From the NCBI RefSeq assembly GCF_007746075.1, contig NZ_CP036339.1, forward strand, positions 2,943,786 through 3,007,785: 64,000 nt of DNA, given 5' to 3'. This DNA comes from Lacipirellula limnantheis. GTDB taxonomy: Bacteria; Planctomycetota; Planctomycetia; Pirellulales; Lacipirellulaceae. Below are positions 45,550 to 54,559 of the stretch, piece by piece. Each line of letters begins with the position of its first letter. Position 1 is the stretch's first letter. Under the pieces are notes generated by a model. It saw only the letters and a list, made by a program, of their open reading frames with translations, searched no databases and had not been told where the DNA came from. The position numbers were made by a program, and so were the translations under genes.

Positions 45550-45758
45550 TCGGCGTGACACGTAACATATATTGGTTAGTTTAGTTCAACTGGGGGCAGC
45601 GGGCCGCACTACTCGAGGACGGCTACTATTGACTTCCTCCAGGTTCCCTGGTCGGTGTCACCGGCGGTTGCATCGACGAGTTTAGGCACGCCCGGCGAAG
45701 CCGAACGTCGAGTTCGTCGAAGCCGGCCGGCCCGTGACCGGCCCGTCGTTTCTTCGTC

Positions 45759-45790
45759 GGTCGGTTGTTGACCTGTCTCACGCGCTAACG
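45759..45790. repeat. Dispersed 3'-end sequence of PEP-CTERM genes
   Basis: GTCGGTTGTTGACCTGTCTC then ACGCGCTAAC. Related copies: 44365-44399, 52202-52236, and, inverted, 6904-6942. In two of the four (6.9 and 45.8 kb) it includes the last codons (VSA-stop) of a PEP-CTERM protein. Confidence 0.55.
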
Positions 45791-46203
45791 AGTTCTTGGC
45801 GCATTCGACCGCGGATCGGGCGAATAGCGACAGCCGCTACAATCACGAGCATCGATATCGCCGGCTCGAGGAGGAGGTGTTGGCGGAGACGGCCGGCGCG
45901 GCGGCGCCCAATTGGCGCTTCCAAGCAAGGAAGTCTGCGCCGTCGGAGTCGGCGGAGAACACTGGCGCTTCGACCTGCCGCAGCCAGTCGGTTGAGTTGA
46001 GCGATCAAGTCCTTCTCCGGTCAATGGAAAAGGTCGTAGTCGTTACTGCCGCCCCGCAGTAATGCGGGTTCTCCGTAATTGGTCCAGTTCCAAGGAATCT
46101 TCGCCCGAGGTTGCAGGGCAGCGTTATTCGCAATGGTTGCGGAGGAGCCGTTGACATGAACAGTAATGAAGCTGAAGAGCACAATAAAGAATCTCGTGAT
46201 GTG
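45781..46203 (-). pseudogene. PEP-CTERM/dockerin protein relic with internal loss
   Basis: The 5' part (46203-46021) looks like a signal peptide plus mature start: TRFFIVLFSFITVHVNGSSA, TIANNAALQPRAKIPWNWTN, then a stop. After frame changes, the 3' part reads SDGADFLAWKRQLGAAAP (half a dockerin motif) and EPAISMLVIVAAVAIRPIRG then RMRQELVSA-stop (PEP-CTERM tail). The bulk of the protein is missing. A good AAGGAGG (46218-46212) remains upstream, inside the end of the glycosidase gene, so this was probably a second gene of that transcript. Confidence 0.6.
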
Positions 46204-46216
46204 ATCGCGAACCTCC

Positions 46217-47689
46217 TTATGGTGAACTTGCGTTGGGGCCATCGCTGGCAAGAATCCGCAGCGCGATGTCGTGCGTAAACTTGGGCGATTGCATTTTTAC
46301 AGATCCACCTGGGTGAACCAACTCTTGGGTCGACGCAACTTTCCCGGTGATTACGTCTACCCATTCAGTGCAGTAGCGACCAGAGGGGATGTCTAGAGTG
46401 ATTGTTCCTTCGCTCTCCTCTCGAAAGTAATCTTCGATTCGCTCTAGCTTATGAGGCAACGGGACATGCAGATAAATCGCGTAGGCCCGCGACTGTTCCG
46501 CCAGAACTCGCGCCGCGAGTCCGTCGGAAACGTCGCTGACTAAGGACGAATCGGGCTTCATCCGCACAAAATCGAAGCTCTCGATGAAGCGCTTGAGGAT
46601 TCCCAACTGCTTTCGAAGCGCCGGACTCCCGCCGCCGGGCGACTCGTAGTCAAGAAAGTCTCCGGCAGGATGGCTGGGGGTGAAGGAGTAGTCGAGATTG
46701 TTGAACAGTGCGCCGCCAGCCAGCAGGAAGTTCCAGGCCTCGTTGCGATACAAGAAGTCGTCTTTGCCGCGAAAACCAGTTTCGTTTTCGCCAATGACCT
46801 TACTCAGGCCGTAGTTCAAAGCAACGGCGTCCGGAGGCACGCAATAGTGGAAGTTAAAGATAGAGACGGCCGGATGAGGATTCTCGACCTTCTTTCGTCC
46901 ATTCGCTACGTTCAAGGAAATGAGATGGCGATGGGGCAAATCCTGCTCCGTCGCGACAATCTCGTCGACAATCCGATTCTGCCAGTCGTCGGAAAGCGTA
47001 CGCACGTATGGCTCGTTGCACACCTCATAGTACAAGTTGTCGAATTCATTCATTTCTTGGACCAGCTTGCGGACGAAGGCCAACTGAATATCGACGATCT
47101 TCGGGTGCTTGAGTGAAAGGGTTTCGTCGCGAGGGCAGTTTCCAATGCCGTTGACATTGTTAACGGAATTCATCGGCGAGGCGGCCCAAACATGCTTGTC
47201 ATAGAGTGGACAGAACAGGTTGTATTCAACGACAACGCCGTGGCGTCTCGCTACAGTCATGAATCTTCGTAGTCGGTCGAAATACGCTTCGTCCCAGCGG
47301 CTCAGGTCAAACTTATTTCCGCCACGAGAGTAACCAGGCGTATCACTGGCGGCCCAAGGGCAGACGAATCGCCCGGATAGTGGCGCCAGCGTGTTGTCGG
47401 TGATGCCAAACGAACCAGGGACTTCGCGATAGGTGCCTGAAAACAGCCGCGTATGGTTCAGGCCGTCAGCGGCCAGCGCCGCCAAATACCGTTCGAAGTC
47501 GAAGTCGAGGTTCAGCACCGCCCCGTAGTGTTCCCCCGACGTCACCAGGATCGTCGGACGCTCTCGCCAGAAAAAGTAGCGTCCATTTTCCGGATGCAGT
47601 GCAATTGGCTGCTCCTGAGAAATCGCCTGATCGAGCATCACATTCAGCAAAACTATTTGGAATGCAACAGCTGCGCAAATCGCCCGCAT
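46217..47689 (-). CDS. Secreted cellulase-like glycoside hydrolase (clan A TIM barrel)
   Basis: 490 residues, signal peptide CAAVAFQIVLLNVMLDQAIS. TIM-barrel features of GH5-like enzymes: GLNHTRLFSGTYREVPG (~76-92), HGVVVEYNLFCPLYDKHVWA (~150), acid/base Glu226 in YYEVCNEPYV, and candidate nucleophile Glu301 or Glu303 in VIGENETGF. A small beta domain ends the protein (ITLDIPSGRYCTEWVDVITG). It probably cleaves beta-linked glycans outside the cytoplasm; the exact substrate is open. Start ATG 47689; a TTAAAAT -10-like box lies near 47757. Next upstream on the same strand, over 700 bases away, is a sulfatase. Confidence 0.8.
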   Translation of the reverse strand: MRAICAAVAFQIVLLNVMLDQAISQEQPIALHPENGRYFFWRERPTILVTSGEHYGAVLNLDFDFERYLAALAADGLNHTRLFSGTYREVPGSFGITDNTLAPLSGRFVCPWAASDTPGYSRGGNKFDLSRWDEAYFDRLRRFMTVARRHGVVVEYNLFCPLYDKHVWAASPMNSVNNVNGIGNCPRDETLSLKHPKIVDIQLAFVRKLVQEMNEFDNLYYEVCNEPYVRTLSDDWQNRIVDEIVATEQDLPHRHLISLNVANGRKKVENPHPAVSIFNFHYCVPPDAVALNYGLSKVIGENETGFRGKDDFLYRNEAWNFLLAGGALFNNLDYSFTPSHPAGDFLDYESPGGGSPALRKQLGILKRFIESFDFVRMKPDSSLVSDVSDGLAARVLAEQSRAYAIYLHVPLPHKLERIEDYFREESEGTITLDIPSGRYCTEWVDVITGKVASTQELVHPGGSVKMQSPKFTHDIALRILASDGPNASSP

Positions 47690-47899
47690 AGATATCTCGT
47701 TGCTTTCAGGGCGCGTACGGCCAGTTACCTGAGGTTACCCAATTGGATGATGATTTTAACCTGACAGCGTCACGCTCGTGAAGTTGCCCCCCTACAGCGT
47801 TGAACTCAATCCGAGCGAAAACCTCTGGCGCTTGCTACCCGCAGTGCGATCGAGTTTCCAGTCAGTTCTTCCCGCGACGATCTGACGGAGATTCCTTGC

Positions 47900-48091
47900 G
47901 TGGGCGCCCAACGGATGTTGTCGACGGCGATTGACGCGGAGGTCGCTGAGCGGATCAATTCCCACGGGCGCCTGACTCACGAGGAGGGCAGCCGACAGGT
48001 GATTCGCAACGGTCGGCTGCCGCAATGCTCGATCATGACCGGCGTCGACGAAGTCAACTTCAAGCGACAGGTTGCGACAATGTCGTCGCTG
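47900..48091 (+). pseudogene. IS256-type transposase N-terminal fragment
   Basis: GAQRMLSTAIDAEVAERINS, then THEEGSRQVIRNGRLPQCSI and MTGVDEVNFKRQ. The block RQVIRNGRLP...IMTG matches the start of IS256-family transposases (EGRRQVVRNGYLPEREI-TG). About 60 residues are left; both ends merge into unrelated DNA. Confidence 0.75.
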
Positions 48092-48402
48092 ACGCCCTTG
48101 GCTCCTACCTCACCTTCTTCCAGTCGGCTAGTGTTAGTGAGCTGAAGTAGTTCGTCCGCTTCGAGCAGCCCGATCAAAAGCGAGGCAGCAAATTTAGGTT
48201 TGCCAGAGCAGTTTTGCGAGCGACGCGACCACCAGTGTCCGACCGCGTGCTGAGATGTGTCTACCGAACGCCGCGGCGTCAGGAAGCGGATGAGATTCTG
48301 CCACTTCGCCGGGCCTTGTCTAAACGGTGGATAATCGGGATGCTCAAATTCAGGCGCCCTCTGGCGAGTTGACGCGACAATTCCTCGCGACATGGACTTC
48401 AT
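48092..48402. other. Spacer downstream of a sulfatase
   Basis: A minus-strand frame runs through (47977-48402) but has no recognisable domain and overlaps the IS256 scrap. Not supported as a gene. Confidence 0.3.
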
Positions 48403-50214
48403 TCAGTCGAGCAGAGTCAGCGTGACGCGACGCACGTCCATGACTGACTCGCCGGGGATTTCTAGTGCACGCAGCGTGAGTGGAGCTTGACCTTTTTCAA
48501 GGATGATCACGCCAAGCTTAAGCGGCCGGAACTCCTTCATCTGGGATTCGGCAGGCGGTCGCGGCAGAGTATCCTGATTCGTGAACAGCGGTGGATTCCA
48601 ACCGGGGCTGACCCGTCCTGTGATTCGTTTGTCACGAAACGACAGTTCGACGAGCGAACCAGCATCTGTCTCCGGACAGGTGTAGTCGATGGCGACTTCA
48701 TAGCGGCCGGTCGCGTGAACGTCGAGCAGCCAGACCATGCGGTCGTCTTTGGAGGTCCAGTTCACAAAGTAAGAACAATTCGGGGCGCTGCTGCTACGAC
48801 GAACAGCGCCCTCTGGCTCGCCGTCGCGAGCCGGTAGCATGGTGATGGGAAACTCGCGGTAGCCAACGGGAATCGGACGCGGATCGACCGCGTTGCCGCT
48901 CGCGGCTGTCCTTTCTTGATGTCCGTTAGTGGTTGCTAACGCGTCAGTCTGACAAGCGCCCGCGAACATTTCCTGCCGCCACGCGTTCACTGCCGCCTGA
49001 AGTCGAGCAGCGATCCCAGGTTCACGCTCGTTGATCGGCGTCTTCTGTTCTGGATCGGCGAGCATGTCAAAGAGCTGCCCCTGGTCGTCCAGCCGGAATT
49101 GCTGACTTCGCACGCTGATGCTCCCCGCCCATGTTGAGAAGATCATCCGGTCGGGCCAGTCCGTCGGTTGCTTGAGCAGGAGCGGGCTCAGGTCGCGGCC
49201 GTCGAGGGGTTTGTCGCTGACGCGGGATACTCCCGCCAAACTGGTCAGCGTCGGCAGCAGATCGATCGCACCCGCGATTTGATGGACGGTGTGATCCGCC
49301 GGCAGCTTCGCGGGCCAGCGGAGAAAGCACGTCGAACGCACGCCCCCTTCGTCGGTACTCCCTTTGCGCCCTTTCATGCCGCCGTTCCAACGCCAACTGT
49401 TTGGACCGTTGTCGGAGAAGTAAAGCACGATCGTGTCTTCGGCCAGCTTCAACTCGTCGAGCTTCGCCAGCACGCGTCCGACGTTCGCGTCCTGGTTCTC
49501 GAGCATGGCCAGGGCGCAGCGGGTTTCATCGAGGTTCTCTTGATCGGCCAGCGTCGCCCGTTGTGTGATTGGCTTGTCTTTGAACCGCCGCCAGTCTTGT
49601 TCGGGCGCCGCCCATGGCGAGTGCGGGGTCGTAAACGGTATGTAGCAAAAGAATGGCTTTGACTTATTCCGATCAATAAAGTTGAGCGCTCGATCCGTGC
49701 AGATATCGACGATATAGCCGTGAGTGCGAACCATGCGGCCGCTCTCTTCGAGCGGTGGATCGACGTACTGGCCCCAATGCCCTGACGTGTAGCCGAAGTA
49801 TTCGTCAAACCCGCGCGCCATCGGATGATACGGCCACTGGCTGCCGTTGTGCCATTTGCCGAACGCGCCGGTCGCATAGCCTGCCCGCTGAAACGCCTCA
49901 GCGATCGTTCGCTCATCGAGGTCTAGCCGCTCCAGCCCGTTCGAGACGCCTCGGACGCCGCCGCGCGGATGATAGCGCGCGGTGAGAAACTCCGCCCGCG
50001 TCGGAGCACAGACCGGACAGACGAAGAACCGACTGAGTGTCACGCCCTCTCGCGCGATCGCATCGATGTGCGACGTGCAGACCTGAGTGTTGCCGTTCTG
50101 ACTGTAATCACCCCAACCTGCATCATCGGCGAGGAAGATGACGACATTGGGTTGCGCCATCGCGTTGGAATAATGGATGACGAGGAGCAGGGCGGCGAGG
50201 CAGTGGTATCTCAT
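48403..50214 (-). CDS. Secreted sulfatase, type I
   Basis: 603 residues; signal peptide CLAALLLVIHYSNAMA. Alkaline-phosphatase-like sulfatase: metal ligands in VVIFLADDAGWGDYS (D30, D31), formylglycine motif C69-A-P-T-R (FVCPVCAPTRAEFLTARY), FGKWHNGSQW, TPHSPWAAPE and the second metal site YFSDNGPNSW with GMKGRKGSTDEGGVR. The C-terminal ~120 residues are an extra carbohydrate-binding-like beta domain. It removes sulfate esters, probably from sulfated polysaccharides, after activation by an FGE such as the one at 63804. A promoter-like element lies about 35 bases upstream. Confidence 0.92.
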   Translation of the reverse strand: MRYHCLAALLLVIHYSNAMAQPNVVIFLADDAGWGDYSQNGNTQVCTSHIDAIAREGVTLSRFFVCPVCAPTRAEFLTARYHPRGGVRGVSNGLERLDLDERTIAEAFQRAGYATGAFGKWHNGSQWPYHPMARGFDEYFGYTSGHWGQYVDPPLEESGRMVRTHGYIVDICTDRALNFIDRNKSKPFFCYIPFTTPHSPWAAPEQDWRRFKDKPITQRATLADQENLDETRCALAMLENQDANVGRVLAKLDELKLAEDTIVLYFSDNGPNSWRWNGGMKGRKGSTDEGGVRSTCFLRWPAKLPADHTVHQIAGAIDLLPTLTSLAGVSRVSDKPLDGRDLSPLLLKQPTDWPDRMIFSTWAGSISVRSQQFRLDDQGQLFDMLADPEQKTPINEREPGIAARLQAAVNAWRQEMFAGACQTDALATTNGHQERTAASGNAVDPRPIPVGYREFPITMLPARDGEPEGAVRRSSSAPNCSYFVNWTSKDDRMVWLLDVHATGRYEVAIDYTCPETDAGSLVELSFRDKRITGRVSPGWNPPLFTNQDTLPRPPAESQMKEFRPLKLGVIILEKGQAPLTLRALEIPGESVMDVRRVTLTLLD

Positions 50215-50248
50215 GCTGAATACTTCGTGCGATTAAGGCTTGCGCTCC

Positions 50249-50273
50249 GGATGCTGCCTATTCTAACAGTGTG
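50249..50273 (-). promoter_or_regulatory. Promoter-like element upstream of the sulfatase
   Basis: Minus strand CACACTGTTAGAATAGGCAG then CATCC. Third copy of the GTTAGAATGGGCGGCAT element (see 30233 and 31754). TAGAAT would be the -10 box; upstream TTGGAA at a 19-base spacing is a weak -35. Confidence 0.5.
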
Positions 50274-50724
50274 TCCGGCAATAGTTCCAATTGCCGTCGA
50301 CGGTTGGGACGGCTCAGAAATCAATTAGCCATTCCGACGACTTCGTAGAACGCCAGAATGCCAGTCCGGTACCCTGGGTGGCCACGGGCTGTCCACCGAT
50401 GCGAGTTGAAGCCCCCGGTCTGCCGCACAGGTTCGTCCAACCGCAGCAACTTGACGACTGACCGGAATTGCAGTGGTGGATCGACCTCAGCAAGGCCGCT
50501 TCCGCGTACAGGTCACGCGCACGTATTACGCAGTTGGAAGAAAGAAATCTCTTGTTCAAATGAAGCCGGCTTGGATTTAGCGCAGAATGAGGATTGATGC
50601 GCATGAGCGAAGAGGTCGCTGCCGATTCGAGCTAATCGCGTTCGCTCTATGCTAGGTTATTGCGGCGAGCCGATCGAGCCCTAGGATCTCATCCCTATTT
50701 TCAACGCTTTATTGTTCAAGCAGT
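50274..50724. other. 450-base spacer, no gene recognised
   Basis: Open frames on both strands are short and unremarkable. Nothing else seen. Confidence 0.3.
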
Positions 50725-50931
50725 CTACAAACGGCTCAACAAGTCGCCCTTCTTCTGGTTGAACTCGTCGTCGGTCACGATGCCCTTGTGGCGTAGCTCG
50801 CCCAGGCGTTCGAGGGCGGCGAACACGTCACCTGCCAGCGGTGCATTTCCAGAAGATTTACCGGGAAAGCCGACATGCGGCGAGGCAGGGGGGTGAGATG
50901 CTTGAACCGGTTGGCCGTCACGCGACACCAC
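50725..50931 (-). CDS. SHOCT-domain protein (short, possibly truncated)
   Basis: Only the last ~32 residues are recognisable: [34 protein letters not shown], the SHOCT (short C-terminal) domain, an oligomerisation helix pair. The preceding 34 residues are Pro/Ser/Gly-rich. Full SHOCT proteins usually have a longer N-terminal domain, so this may be a fragment. The start at 50931 is arbitrary (GTG/ATG choice unclear). Confidence 0.45.
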   Translation of the reverse strand: MVSRDGQPVQASHPPASPHVGFPGKSSGNAPLAGDVFAALERLGELRHKGIVTDDEFNQKKGDLLSRL

Positions 50932-51338
50932 TGGCAGGCGAGACAGGTCGACCGTGCCGAATTGGCCCGAATCGCCCTCCGTCGGCCGTGTTCAAACGGC
51001 GGATTGTCACCGTATCGGTGAAAACGAATGCGGCCTGTTGGAAACGTCAAAGAATCTTCAGGCTGACGATTGGCGTCTATCCTGGGCTTCATCGAGCTCG
51101 CTGCGGGCGAATATTGGCGTTTTTCAATAGGCCCGATGACCTGTTGAGACGACGGCGTGATACCGCTTTGGCGGCCGCTCGTACTCAGCGCCCTGGTGCT
51201 CGAAGACGTCCACTATCTCGATGGACTGTTCTGCAAGTACATCGAATGCATCGACTAAGATGTTCTTGCAGGATTCACTTGCCGGCCTTGTCACCGGCAG
51301 ACGCCTTATACGGTCGGCGCGGGCAACGTCATATCAAG
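50932..51338. other. Spacer upstream of the ZIP transporter
   Basis: The transporter's frame is open from 50841 but the residues before 51339 are Arg/Cys-rich and not membrane-like. A Cys-containing scrap ([13 protein letters not shown] then stop, about 51215-51258) may be an eroded coding end. Confidence 0.3.
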
Positions 51339-52151
51339 ATGTACGACTTGTTTTCCTCCCTTCACCCCGTTTTCCAAGCGCTCCTCGCGGGCCTATTCAC
51401 TTGGTTTGTGACGGCCGTCGGGGCGGCGTCCGTCTTCTTTGCGCGACGCGTCAATCGACGATTCCTCGATGGCATGCTTGGCTTCTCCGGCGGCGTGATG
51501 CTCGCAGCGAGCTACTGGTCTCTGCTCGGTCCGGCGATTGAAATCTCTGCACAGGGACCGCTGCCAGCCTGGCTCCCGCCAGCATTGGGTTTTCTGGCGG
51601 GCGGTGCGGTGCTCTGGGTGCTCGACAAGTCGTTACCGCATCTCCACCTCGGGTTTCCCGTGGAGGAAGCGGAAGGGCCCAAGACATCCTGGCGACGAGC
51701 AATGCTGCTGGTGACCGCCATTACGCTGCATAACATCCCTGAAGGCCTAGCCGTTGGCGTTGCCTTCGGGGGCGTGATCGAGGGGGTGCCGTCGGCAAGC
51801 ACCGCGGCGGCAGTTGCCCTCTCAATCGGCATCGGCATTCAGAACTTTCCTGAGGGGATCGCTGTGGCGATGCCTTTACGTGCGGAAGGCATGGGGCGTA
51901 TCAAGAGTTTTTGGTTTGGGCAACTCTCGGCGCTCGTGGAGCCAATCGCCGCGATGGCCGGGGCGGCCCTGGTGGTCGTCGCCGCACCGCTCTTGCCCTA
52001 CGCACTCAGTTTCGCTGCCGGCGCGATGATCTACGTCGTCGTCGAAGAATTGATCCCCGAGGCCGAGCGGGCGGGCAACGTCGATCTGGCGACCGTCACT
52101 CTGATGATCGGATTCACCACAATGATGGTACTCGACGTCGCGCTAGGATGA
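51339..52151 (+). CDS. ZIP-family divalent metal transporter
   Basis: 270 residues, eight hydrophobic helices. Start at ATG 51339, where the membrane protein begins ([20 protein letters not shown]). Signature helices IV and [17 protein letters not shown] (131-136, H-N-x-P-E-G) and [15 protein letters not shown] (N169, P171, E172-G). A further ligand cluster lies in [13 protein letters not shown]. Between helices III and IV is a His-poor loop ([13 protein letters not shown]). It should take up Zn(II), or perhaps Fe(II), across the inner membrane. Monocistronic; no zur or fur box was identified. Confidence 0.92.
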   Translation: MYDLFSSLHPVFQALLAGLFTWFVTAVGAASVFFARRVNRRFLDGMLGFSGGVMLAASYWSLLGPAIEISAQGPLPAWLPPALGFLAGGAVLWVLDKSLPHLHLGFPVEEAEGPKTSWRRAMLLVTAITLHNIPEGLAVGVAFGGVIEGVPSASTAAAVALSIGIGIQNFPEGIAVAMPLRAEGMGRIKSFWFGQLSALVEPIAAMAGAALVVVAAPLLPYALSFAAGAMIYVVVEELIPEAERAGNVDLATVTLMIGFTTMMVLDVALG

Positions 52152-52201
52152 ACACGAACCCGCGAGCAAACCGACGCTGACCCGCCCACCGTCAACGATC
52201 A

Positions 52202-52236
52202 GAAAAGGGTGGGTTGTTGACCAGTTTCACGCGCTA
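52202..52236. repeat. Dispersed 3'-end sequence, copy at 52.2 kb
   Basis: GAAAAGGGTGGGTTGTTGAC then CAGTTTCACGCGCTA. Matches 44365-44399 with few changes and one indel. Lies just past the stop of the PEP-CTERM relic at 52264. Confidence 0.55.
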
Positions 52237-52263
52237 CAAGAGTTGTGAGACGCGCTAGGCGAT

Positions 52264-52410
52264 TCACCGCCGCCTCGCGAGTGTGCCTCCCACCGCCGCG
52301 AGCGACAGCAGCGCCCCGGTCGACGGCTCGGGTACGCTCAGTGCATTGAGGTAGTGCGGCTCACGCTGATTGAAGCTGGCGACGGGATTGGCATCACCCC
52401 GCGAACATGA
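52264..52410 (-). pseudogene. PEP-CTERM protein, C-terminal relic
   Basis: ANPVASFNQREPHYLNALS, then VPEPSTGALLSLAAVGGTLA and a basic RRR end before a TGA: an unmistakable sorting signal with nothing in front of it. The rest of the gene is gone; the PHP-domain gene begins (3' end) 45 bases upstream of it. Confidence 0.7.
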
Positions 52411-52454
52411 CGGGGGTCAACGAACGTGGAGGAATCCCAGCGTCTGAGACGTCT

Positions 52455-53834
52455 CTACTCCCTCCTCCGAACGTAGATCGGATTCGTGAGGATCCAGGGT
52501 CGATCTTCACCGGCCAACTTGAGCCAGACCTCGACGCGGTAGACGCCTGGCGTATCCACTAAAAAGTCAAATCCCGTGCCGATCTGGTCGAGCACTACCT
52601 GGCCGTCTCGCACGAGCTTGACGCGGCACTCGAGCGGCGCCTCGGCACGCAGGTGCAAGCCCTCGGCGAACGGCACTTCGCTGCCGACGGGCCAGCTGTC
52701 GGCGTCCCGGTCGGCCCGATAGACAAATCCGGTCGGATCGGCGATCCAATCGAACGCTACATACGCTCGGCCAGCGCCGAGCGCCTGCCATACCTGCGCC
52801 TCGCTGACCTCTGTGAGCAGCAGGTGGGTGCTCACGTGGCGGAAGCTGCGGACGTACGGATCGAGGTCGAGCTCAAAAATCAGGTCGCCAGGCTTCCTGC
52901 CGGCGGTTAACAACTTGATGGGGGCAATTTTTTCGGGATCGAGTCGGGCGATCACTTCGCCTAGCGCGTCTTCCAATTGGACCTGGCCGTCTTCCAGAAT
53001 CTTGGCTTGGTAGGCCTGATTGTGATGGGCGTCGTTGGCTGAAACGCCGGTGTGCCGTGCCTTTATACATAGTTGATCGTAGCGCTTCAGGTAATCGGCC
53101 GGATAGTCCAGTAGCGCGCCAAACACCTCCTGCGGGTATTGCTTTACGGAGCTGGCCAGGCTGATCATCGACAGCGGCGAGCGGAGCACGGCCAGGAAGC
53201 GATCCTCGTTCTTGAAGTCGGCGTGCGTATTGTAGATCTCAGCACCAGTGACGTTGGTAATCTCCCAGTCCATCCGCTCTTCAAGATGGGAGACAAAGAC
53301 CAGGCCTCCGGTGGAGCGCACCAGGTCGGCGAAGGCCTGGGGCGCGTCCGTCTTCTGATCCTGAACGCTCCGTCGTGGATAGGCCAGAAATCCGCCGGTT
53401 TCGGCGCCGGGGATCAGCAGCACTCCCTGTTCGAAACCGCGGTGGCCGTCGAGGAAGTAGTTGTAATTGTTGGAGGGGTGTTCGCTGAACATAATCACGC
53501 GAACGCCAGCATCTTTAGCCCCCGCAAGGATCTCCTCGATCGTGCCGCGGCTATCATGCGACAACGCCGAGTGCACGTGCAAGAGCGACCGCACGTCGTC
53601 ATAGCCGCTGGACAGACTCACGGAGCGGCGCTGCGATTTCAGCGATTCAATCGCTTCGTGGACGGCCCGCAGGTTTTCGGGGCGAATTCGCTCGATCGCA
53701 TCGGCGTCGACAGCCGCCGTCCACCCAATCCAAACAAAGAAAAATGCGATCCACGACAATGAACGTCCGGCGACCAACGACAGACGCACCATCGGGGCGT
53801 GCAGTAAAGCGCCAATTGCCAGCTTCTTGCTCAT
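52455..53834 (-). CDS. PHP-domain phosphoesterase-like protein, exported or membrane-anchored
   Basis: 459 residues; N-terminal hydrophobic segment (SLSWIAFFFVWIGWTAAVDA). ATG 53792 is an alternative start that would place the hydrophobic segment nearer to the N-terminus. PHP metal-site motifs: LLHVHSALSHDSRGT (H86, H88), VIMFSEHPSNNYN, LLIPGAETGGF, GLVFVSHLEERMDWEI and GVSANDAHHN. A beta-sandwich C-terminus (ECRVKLVRDGQVVLDQIGTG, TPGVYRVEVWLKLAGEDRPW) follows. PHP enzymes are trinuclear metal phosphoesterases; the natural substrate here is unknown. Monocistronic, with a PEP-CTERM relic after its 3' end. Confidence 0.85.
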   Translation of the reverse strand: MSKKLAIGALLHAPMVRLSLVAGRSLSWIAFFFVWIGWTAAVDADAIERIRPENLRAVHEAIESLKSQRRSVSLSSGYDDVRSLLHVHSALSHDSRGTIEEILAGAKDAGVRVIMFSEHPSNNYNYFLDGHRGFEQGVLLIPGAETGGFLAYPRRSVQDQKTDAPQAFADLVRSTGGLVFVSHLEERMDWEITNVTGAEIYNTHADFKNEDRFLAVLRSPLSMISLASSVKQYPQEVFGALLDYPADYLKRYDQLCIKARHTGVSANDAHHNQAYQAKILEDGQVQLEDALGEVIARLDPEKIAPIKLLTAGRKPGDLIFELDLDPYVRSFRHVSTHLLLTEVSEAQVWQALGAGRAYVAFDWIADPTGFVYRADRDADSWPVGSEVPFAEGLHLRAEAPLECRVKLVRDGQVVLDQIGTGFDFLVDTPGVYRVEVWLKLAGEDRPWILTNPIYVRRRE

Positions 53835-54067
53835 TTGACGCCAGTGGGTTTGCGCAGCTCGTTAGATATCAGCGGCAAGAGCCGTTCGATTGCCGAAGCG
53901 ATCCCAAGGGCAATGTACTCCCCTCCGTGTCACTCGGTCGCGTAGAAGAGTTCTCGGCTCGTCGAAGGTTTGCCATCAACCAGTTGAGTTGCCGGCCCGC
54001 CGTAGGTTCAAAAACCGTCCTTTAGTGGGAGTCCGAGGAAACGGTTGGGTTATTGCGACAGCGGCCG
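53835..54067. other. Short spacer
   Basis: No feature recognised between the convergent-tandem PHP and macrodomain genes. Confidence 0.3.
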
Positions 54068-54559
54068 TCAAACGCCTGGCTCGATCGCCTGTTGACCCTT
54101 GTGATAGGTCGTGTAGACGTAGATCGGGATGGGCAGGTCGCCCAAAAACTGGACGACGAGTTGGTGCACGCCCCCCCACTCTAAGCCCCCAATACCGGTG
54201 GCGAGTTTCGGCATCGCCAGGCTCTTGATTTCGGTTTTTTCGAGTTCGTGCCGTAACCGTTTCAAGCAGTGATTCACGTTCGCCAATGTCGCTCGACCCG
54301 GCTTGGCGCCATGGCCATGCTCGCCTTCCTGGGTCAACAAATTGAAGATCCGAATCCCTCCAACGCCGCTCCACGCCCACAACTCGCCCGGCTTGGGATT
54401 CGCCTGGTGGGCATAGTGGCGGAAGTCCTTGGCCATCGAAGGCCAGTTTTCCCGCAGTGCAAGGGCTAACCCGTTGTCGAAGTGGTCATTGGGGGCGACG
54501 CCATGCGCGATCGCCTGGGCTTTGGTCAACAAAAGATCGCCCGCGACTTCATAAATCAT
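54068..54559 (-). CDS. Macrodomain protein (ADP-ribose binding)
   Basis: 163 residues; ATG 54559 with GGGGAGG upstream. Macro (Appr-1''-p processing) fold: MIYEVAGDLLLTKAQAIAHG, VAPNDHFDNGLALALRENWP, KPGELWAWSGVGGIRIFNLL, MPKLATGIGGLEWGGVHQLV. The GIGGLEW loop is the phosphate-binding G-x-G-G region. HGVAPNDHFDNGLA replaces the usual NAAN catalytic-loop, so this belongs to a divergent group, perhaps closer to ALC1-like/DarG-type hydrolases of ADP-ribose from nucleic acid or protein. No toxin partner is adjacent. A TAAAAT -10-like box lies near 54660. Confidence 0.8.
   Translation of the reverse strand: MIYEVAGDLLLTKAQAIAHGVAPNDHFDNGLALALRENWPSMAKDFRHYAHQANPKPGELWAWSGVGGIRIFNLLTQEGEHGHGAKPGRATLANVNHCLKRLRHELEKTEIKSLAMPKLATGIGGLEWGGVHQLVVQFLGDLPIPIYVYTTYHKGQQAIEPGV

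Noticed and set aside
47977..48402. 141-residue minus-strand frame next to the sulfatase
   Set aside because: It overlaps the better-supported IS256 transposase fragment on the other strand and shows no recognisable fold.
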